Assembly (NCBI RefSeq): GCF_022489035.1
Contig: NZ_JAKVTV010000003.1
Coordinates: 124,001-188,000 of the forward strand
DNA from: Christiangramia lutea
Lineage (GTDB): Bacteria; Bacteroidota; Bacteroidia; Flavobacteriales; Flavobacteriaceae
Direction: 5' to 3'
Length of the DNA: 64,000 bases
Positions 59,506 to 64,000 of this stretch are shown in pieces (positions within the stretch are counted from its first letter, which is position 1; the number at the start of each line of letters is the position of its first letter). A model generated the notes under the pieces. It did no database searches and was not told the origin of the DNA. It saw only the letters and a list, made by a program, of their open reading frames with translations. Position numbers and translations under genes: made by a program.

Positions 59506-62274
59506 TTAATTTTTACGCAGTAATGAGAAATGATTTTTAAATACTTTGCCATTAGCCAGTTCAACTTCAAACCAATAGTCGTCTGAGGGCATTGGATTGC
59601 CGTTAAAATTACCATCCCAGCCTTTGGTGTTATAAGGTAATTGTACCAGTAATTTTCCATAACGGTCATAGATAGAAATCAATTTCAATCTGTATTCCGG
59701 GTCAGGGATATCATATGGTCTCCACAGGTCGTTGTAACCATCACTATTTGGAGTGAAAAACTCGGGAAATCCATAAAGAAAAACATTCGCCTCTCCAACT
59801 TCGCAAGCCTGTTCATTTTTCACATAGACCGTATGTTTTCCACCCGGAACATTCCGGAACTCAGGACTTGTTTGATATGGTCCATTGGGGTTATCAAGGG
59901 CGAATAAGGTGGCTTCCTCAGAGGAATTGGTGATAATATTCAGGTCATTATCTTTTCCGTTATTTTCGATCTCGATCTGGTCTATTTGCGGAGGCTCGTA
60001 TTTTTCTATGTTATAGGTCATCTCTCTTCCACATCCCGACTCACGCAGAATAAGATCTAAAGTATATTGCCCTGCTTCATTCACCTGGATCGTTTCTCCT
60101 GTTTCACCTGTACTCCATTGAAAATAATAATCTGACGGATTAGGAATGTTCATTTCCGCGCCAAGTTCAATCGGGAATATATCAGCGCATCCACTAAATT
60201 CATTGAATTGCTGAGTTTGAGGTAAACTCGTCGTTTCCAGTTGCATTTTTCCGAAACCGTAACAAAAACCTTCACTGTCAGCACGAATATAGATCTCTCT
60301 TGGCTGAGATTGATATAATTCCGGTAAAGGATTCTCACCAAGGGCAGCGTCACCTTCATTTTCATAGAAACTAAGAGATACGTCCTCGTCTAACCCAAGG
60401 TCTATAATCGCATTTTCTTCTATGATATCCAGGTTGAACTCAGCTTCGCCATTTCCAAGATCACAACCGCTTGCGGGATTTAAGTTGAGATCTACGCTTT
60501 CAGTGGTTTGAAGCCTCATGCTGGTGATCTTGTAGCAATTGCTGCCAAAACCATTAATCTTTACAAAAATCTCCTGGTCTGGTATGGTATTTCGAAAAAT
60601 GTTATCAAGGGAATTCTGGTTGTCCACATCATTTTCAGCAGATTGCCTGTCTATATAAAAGTATAGCTGAAGCCCGGGATTGCCATCTGCCAGATACTCT
60701 TTGGCGAGTTGAAGGTTAAACTCTGCCAGCCCATCCTGACTATTATCATCCTGTTCATCACATTGCTTTAGCGTGAAGCCAGAAGGCACCTCCGGAATTC
60801 CAAATATTGTTACTTCCTCACAAACAGGATCCCTTTGAATCCCATTTAATGTCCTGGTAAGGCTCACAGTATAAATTCCTGCTTCGGCAAATTCATGAGT
60901 CGGGTTGGGGTCTGTTGAAGTGGCACCGTCCCCGAAATCCCATAGTAATGAATCATACTGTAAATCTCCAGACAAAGTGAATTCGGTTACTTCTCCAAGG
61001 CAGATATTCTCAAATTCGAAATTAGTATTGAAAAGGGACTGAACAAATGGAGGCAAACCTAATTTAACGCTTTTAGGTTCTATATCAAATGAATTATGTC
61101 TATAATCCACAGCATTTCCATCTTCTTCGGGTTCATGTATTACTGAAAGTTTATCCCAATAAACATAGCCGGCATCGGTTGGATAGCCGGCCCGGTAAAT
61201 TTTTCCGTCAGGTGCTAGCTGAAGTGCTCCGGCAACATTTCTGGAGCTGTGAATTTGTGTAATTGAAGCCTGTACATCGGGTGCTTCCAGATCGAACTGA
61301 AATAATTCACCACTTTGCAGAATATCATCCTGACTATAGGTGTTTGAAGTAGCGTAAAGTTTCTTGGATTCACCCGAAAATTCAATTCCATAGGGGTACG
61401 CATTGGCCAATAATAATCTTTCATTAGATACCTGCCCGCTAAGGTCATCGAAATCATATAAAAACACCTTTCCTGTTTTTTTTCCACCTCCAGAGCGCGG
61501 GCTACCCAGGGCTGTACCACTATAAGCTGCAGCCAGTTTTTTACCATCGGGGGAAATTTTCATATAACCTGGTGCGGTAACGTTAAGGTCATTATCGTTA
61601 ATTAATGGCCTGAAATTGTTGATAATTGTTGAAACAACCGGGTTCATTTCAACTCCTGATGAAGTAACCCTGAAAGAATAGAATTTATTGGTGAATTGTG
61701 TAACCACCCAATAGGAAATACAATCCCCGGCGATTACTGAACTGATCTTTTCTGAACTTTTAAATTCATTTTCAACAGGATCTGAAGGATCGTAGGTGAT
61801 AAGGTGAATATTTTTTTGTCCGGAAATGATCCCTCCATTTCCATTATTCAAAGACATATCTACCTCAGAATAATGTACACCTTCAATAGGATCATTTGAA
61901 ACTCTGAAATAATCTGGTTTATCTACGGTAAAGATGAAATAGAACCCCGGGTTCGCTGGTTTTGGAACTATGATGGCCGATTGTGTGCTGGATACGTTTC
62001 CTTTAAGACCAGAGCCATTCTGCATGACTTCGTGATTTCGGTCATATACAGTAGAGCCATCTGTATAAAAAAGCATGTTGCCATTTCTGTCTGAGATTGA
62101 GGCGCAACCTTCGATAGTTTGAATTCTCCCATCGGTCAAAGGAACAGGATTACCTGTAGTGAATGAAATTCCTGCACCATCCCCAAAATACCAGTTGGCA
62201 GCTTCCTGTTGAGCTGTAGTAGTGGAATAAATAAAGATGGAGAGAATACATGTGATAAAATAGATAATCCTCAT
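59506..62274 (-). CDS. T9SS type B secreted protein 3 with PKD domain
   Basis: A 922-residue secreted protein from the ATG at 62274 (GGAG site 6 bp before). The signal is followed by QEAANWYFGDGAGISFTTG, an N-terminal beta-propeller-like region (about 25-400) typical for flavobacterial cell-surface proteins. A PKD domain is seen near residue 440 (DSLLWDFGDGATSTDPNPTHEF). The C-terminus is a type B T9SS sorting domain (EFFTPNSDGYNDLWRPYDI, YDRYGKLLVQLPYNTKGWDG, DDYWFEVELANGK, HFSLLR). It starts 24 bp after the ABC permease gene, so it may be part of that transcript. Confidence 0.91.
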   Translation of the reverse strand: MRIIYFITCILSIFIYSTTTAQQEAANWYFGDGAGISFTTGNPVPLTDGRIQTIEGCASISDRNGNMLFYTDGSTVYDRNHEVMQNGSGLKGNVSSTQSAIIVPKPANPGFYFIFTVDKPDYFRVSNDPIEGVHYSEVDMSLNNGNGGIISGQKNIHLITYDPSDPVENEFKSSEKISSVIAGDCISYWVVTQFTNKFYSFRVTSSGVEMNPVVSTIINNFRPLINDNDLNVTAPGYMKISPDGKKLAAAYSGTALGSPRSGGGKKTGKVFLYDFDDLSGQVSNERLLLANAYPYGIEFSGESKKLYATSNTYSQDDILQSGELFQFDLEAPDVQASITQIHSSRNVAGALQLAPDGKIYRAGYPTDAGYVYWDKLSVIHEPEEDGNAVDYRHNSFDIEPKSVKLGLPPFVQSLFNTNFEFENICLGEVTEFTLSGDLQYDSLLWDFGDGATSTDPNPTHEFAEAGIYTVSLTRTLNGIQRDPVCEEVTIFGIPEVPSGFTLKQCDEQDDNSQDGLAEFNLQLAKEYLADGNPGLQLYFYIDRQSAENDVDNQNSLDNIFRNTIPDQEIFVKINGFGSNCYKITSMRLQTTESVDLNLNPASGCDLGNGEAEFNLDIIEENAIIDLGLDEDVSLSFYENEGDAALGENPLPELYQSQPREIYIRADSEGFCYGFGKMQLETTSLPQTQQFNEFSGCADIFPIELGAEMNIPNPSDYYFQWSTGETGETIQVNEAGQYTLDLILRESGCGREMTYNIEKYEPPQIDQIEIENNGKDNDLNIITNSSEEATLFALDNPNGPYQTSPEFRNVPGGKHTVYVKNEQACEVGEANVFLYGFPEFFTPNSDGYNDLWRPYDIPDPEYRLKLISIYDRYGKLLVQLPYNTKGWDGNFNGNPMPSDDYWFEVELANGKVFKNHFSLLRKN

Positions 62275-62298
62275 TTCTCCTGCCAAACCTCCAATATA

Positions 62299-63135
62299 TT
62301 ATAAATCCCTCTTTTTTAAAAGCATTAAAGACAGATATACAAATATGGCTATCCATGCTATTACGATAAGAAGCTGATACCAGTGAATTCCGTAGTCTTT
62401 ATTTAATTCACTTCCTATTTGAGTGGCGGCTGCCTGTACCGCATTCAATCTCGAAAAAGGTTCCACGATTAGATTGCTCATAGATTCCAGAGGAAAGAAT
62501 TGCATGATACTGGAAGCCAGATCGGTTCCTTTAAACAATTTAAATTCCATTATCGCATGAACGATCCCTTCGAATATTGCCCATACCACGAGAAAACCTA
62601 AGGCAAAAGCTGACCTTTTTACCAGAATTCCAAGAAACATACAGAAGGCAAAAAAACCGGTGAGTTTTACAAAATAGGCCAGCAGGTATTCCAGGTCAGA
62701 AAAGATAATGGACAGTTCATTAAAATCAGAAAATGAAAGACCCAAAATCATAGTGACAATAAAAAGGAATAAGGTTGAAATTCCGGAGAATACCAGTACG
62801 GTCAAAAACTTTGAAAGTATGAATTCTTTCTTGCTAAGCCCATCAATCAGATTTTGCTTTATGGTTCGGTTGCTATATTCATTAGACATCATGGAAACGA
62901 TCACAATGGCCAGGAATAATTTAAGAATAGCAGCGATGTAACTGTTGAAATGCCAGATGTAAGGGAAATTAAATATTCCCTGGTCCGCCACTCTGAATTC
63001 AATTTCACCAATGTTGAATTCTATGGAAGCTATAAGAGCTATAAAAGTTATGAGGATAAAATAGGTGATAATAAGTATCCTTGCCGAGCGGCTATAGCGT
63101 AATTTGTTATATTCTATTTCCAGTAATCGTAACAT
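62299..63135 (-). CDS. ABC-2 type transporter permease
   Basis: A 278-residue integral membrane permease with six helices (ILIITYFILITFIALIASIE, YIAAILKLFLAIVIVSMMS, FLTVLVFSGISTLFLFIVTM, and three more), the pattern of ABC-2 exporter permeases of the bacitracin/NatB or gliding-type groups. SNEYSNRTIKQNLIDGLSKKEF is the conserved cytoplasmic loop of this group. It overlaps the ATPase stop by one base (TAATG), so translation is coupled. Substrate unknown. Confidence 0.91.
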   Translation of the reverse strand: MLRLLEIEYNKLRYSRSARILIITYFILITFIALIASIEFNIGEIEFRVADQGIFNFPYIWHFNSYIAAILKLFLAIVIVSMMSNEYSNRTIKQNLIDGLSKKEFILSKFLTVLVFSGISTLFLFIVTMILGLSFSDFNELSIIFSDLEYLLAYFVKLTGFFAFCMFLGILVKRSAFALGFLVVWAIFEGIVHAIMEFKLFKGTDLASSIMQFFPLESMSNLIVEPFSRLNAVQAAATQIGSELNKDYGIHWYQLLIVIAWIAIFVYLSLMLLKKRDL

Positions 63136-64000
63136 TAATTCTGTTCAGTTTGGTTGGTTAATTGCAGGAACTGTTCTTCAAGGCTTTCCTTGCGTTTATT
63201 CAGGTAAGAGAGTGAAAGGCCTTTTTCAAAAAGGTAACTGTTTATCTCGTTCGCTTCCATTGGTTCCTCCAGAAAAGCAGTTAAAGTTTCTTCCTTGGTT
63301 GTGATCTTACCTATCTTGGGATGAGTGCCCAGAAGTTCTTCCAGCTTCTGCATATCTGTAGCTTTCAATTCAAAGAAGCCAAAACTATTAATGATCTCAT
63401 CTACCGGCCCGCTATATAATTTCTTCCCTTTTCTTATTATTACCACATGTGAACAAACTTTTTCCACTTCATCCAAAAGGTGCGATGCTAATAAAATTGT
63501 GGTTCCACCGGCTGCGATCTTTCTTATTATTTCCCTTATCTGATGAATTCCCTGTGGATCTAGTCCGTTAGTGGGTTCATCCAGGATAAGAATTTCCGGG
63601 TCGTTAAGCAGGGCAGAGGCAATTGCCAGACGCTGTTTCATCCCTAAGGAAAAAGTTCTGAATTTGCTGTCCTTCCGATCTAAAAGTCCTACGATTTCAA
63701 GCTTTTCTAATACCTTATCCTTACTAGTCCCCTTTATTTTACATACCAGTTTCAGGTTCTGCACCGCAGTCATGTATGGATAGAAATTAGGATGCTCGAT
63801 AATGGCACCCACTTTTTTAAGAGCCTGATGAGTAGACATTTTTCCGTCGAACCATTGAAAATCTCCGGAGGTTTTATTTACAACATTCAGGACCATTCCC
63901 AGCGTGGTGGATTTACCACTCCCGTTTGGTCCCAGGATACCGTAAACATTCCCTTTTTCAATGCTAAAACTTAAATTATCGACAGCTGTGAGTCCGCCAA
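63135..64000 (-). CDS. ABC transporter ATP-binding protein (partial)
   Basis: At least 288 residues; the 5' end is beyond the window. Walker A GPNGSGKSTT is coded near 63910, in frame with the long ORF, so an internal ATG at 63896 is not the true start. Signature SLGMKQRLAIAS, Walker B ILILDEPTNGLDP and switch His in LLASHLLDEV are present, as in BcrA-type ATPases. The C-terminal region is short, without other domains. It powers the permease encoded next. Confidence 0.93.
   Translation of the reverse strand, partial: GGLTAVDNLSFSIEKGNVYGILGPNGSGKSTTLGMVLNVVNKTSGDFQWFDGKMSTHQALKKVGAIIEHPNFYPYMTAVQNLKLVCKIKGTSKDKVLEKLEIVGLLDRKDSKFRTFSLGMKQRLAIASALLNDPEILILDEPTNGLDPQGIHQIREIIRKIAAGGTTILLASHLLDEVEKVCSHVVIIRKGKKLYSGPVDEIINSFGFFELKATDMQKLEELLGTHPKIGKITTKEETLTAFLEEPMEANEINSYLFEKGLSLSYLNKRKESLEEQFLQLTNQTEQN

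Noticed and set aside
62299-64000. GldA/GldF gliding-motility exporter
   Set aside because: The permease and ATPase fit general BcrA/ABC-2 exporters; no gldG follows, and the visible sequence has no diagnostic match to GldA.
1-64000. CRISPR array, insertion sequence, prophage or integrative element
   Set aside because: No regularly spaced repeats, transposase, integrase, phage structural gene or tRNA attachment site was seen anywhere in the window.

Overview
The window looks like ordinary chromosome from a marine-type flavobacterium (Bacteroidota, Flavobacteriaceae; the gene set resembles Gramella/Christiangramia, which is inference from family resemblance only). Pointers are the low GC content, TAnnTTTG-type -7 promoter elements, three T9SS type B sorting-domain proteins, many Bacteroidota-style lipoproteins, and the flavobacterial versions of MenA/MenC/MenE, HolA, EttA and FabH. 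I see no rRNA, tRNA, CRISPR array, insertion sequence, phage gene or integrase, so this is a housekeeping region rather than a genomic island.

Layout. 1-8 kb: SPFH/band-7 membrane protein, secreted S1/P1 nuclease, DoxX-like protein plus AlkB repair dioxygenase, a TPR hybrid sensor kinase, a lipoprotein and HtpG. 8-14 kb: a TetR-like regulator with an ABC1/UbiB-type kinase, FabH, two small proteins (one DUF2007), an orphan membrane protein, a fasciclin protein and a DUF4136 lipoprotein. 14-20 kb: pheT, a secreted TPR protein and recG. 20-24 kb: an M1 aminopeptidase followed by two tandem patatin-like lipases. 24-28 kb: a minus-strand operon (DsrE-like, M20 amidohydrolase, FMN glutamate-synthase-like protein, small membrane protein). 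28-35 kb: UvrD-type helicase, HVA1/DUF2945 protein, Sua5/YciO/YrdC protein, a zinc-protease-like lipoprotein, OmpA lipoprotein, GT2 glycosyltransferase and a stand-alone HSDR_N nuclease-fold protein. 35-42 kb: holA, then a menaquinone cluster (menA, UPF0173 hydrolase, menC, CPBP protease, menE) followed by a CIA30 protein and an M24 peptidase. 43-48 kb: DoxX, then a minus-strand operon of biotin-dependent carboxylase beta subunit, degenerate DUF2927-like protein and M1 peptidase. 48-54 kb: small membrane protein, DinB, EttA, DUF1456, DUF2254, Hsp20 and a secreted structural-looking protein. 54-64 kb: uvrB, three T9SS type B proteins, and an ABC exporter whose ATPase gene runs off the right edge.

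How genes work together. Three nucleotide-excision/recombination helicase genes (uvrB, the uvrD type, recG) and alkB give a dispersed repair theme. menA, menC and menE form the late part of the menaquinone pathway, with an unassigned metallo-hydrolase between menA and menC. The three T9SS cargo genes lie in line with the ABC exporter, and two of them share a recently duplicated sorting domain that extends past the stop codon. htpG and hsp20, 44 kb apart, carry look-alike 13-bp elements in comparable upstream positions, which suggests a shared stress operator.

No wholly new multi-gene system stands out. The best leads are the shared chaperone-gene element, a frameshifted-looking 35-codon ORF ending in an ATGA overlap with uvrB, the hydrolase inside the men cluster, and the duplicated T9SS cargo block.
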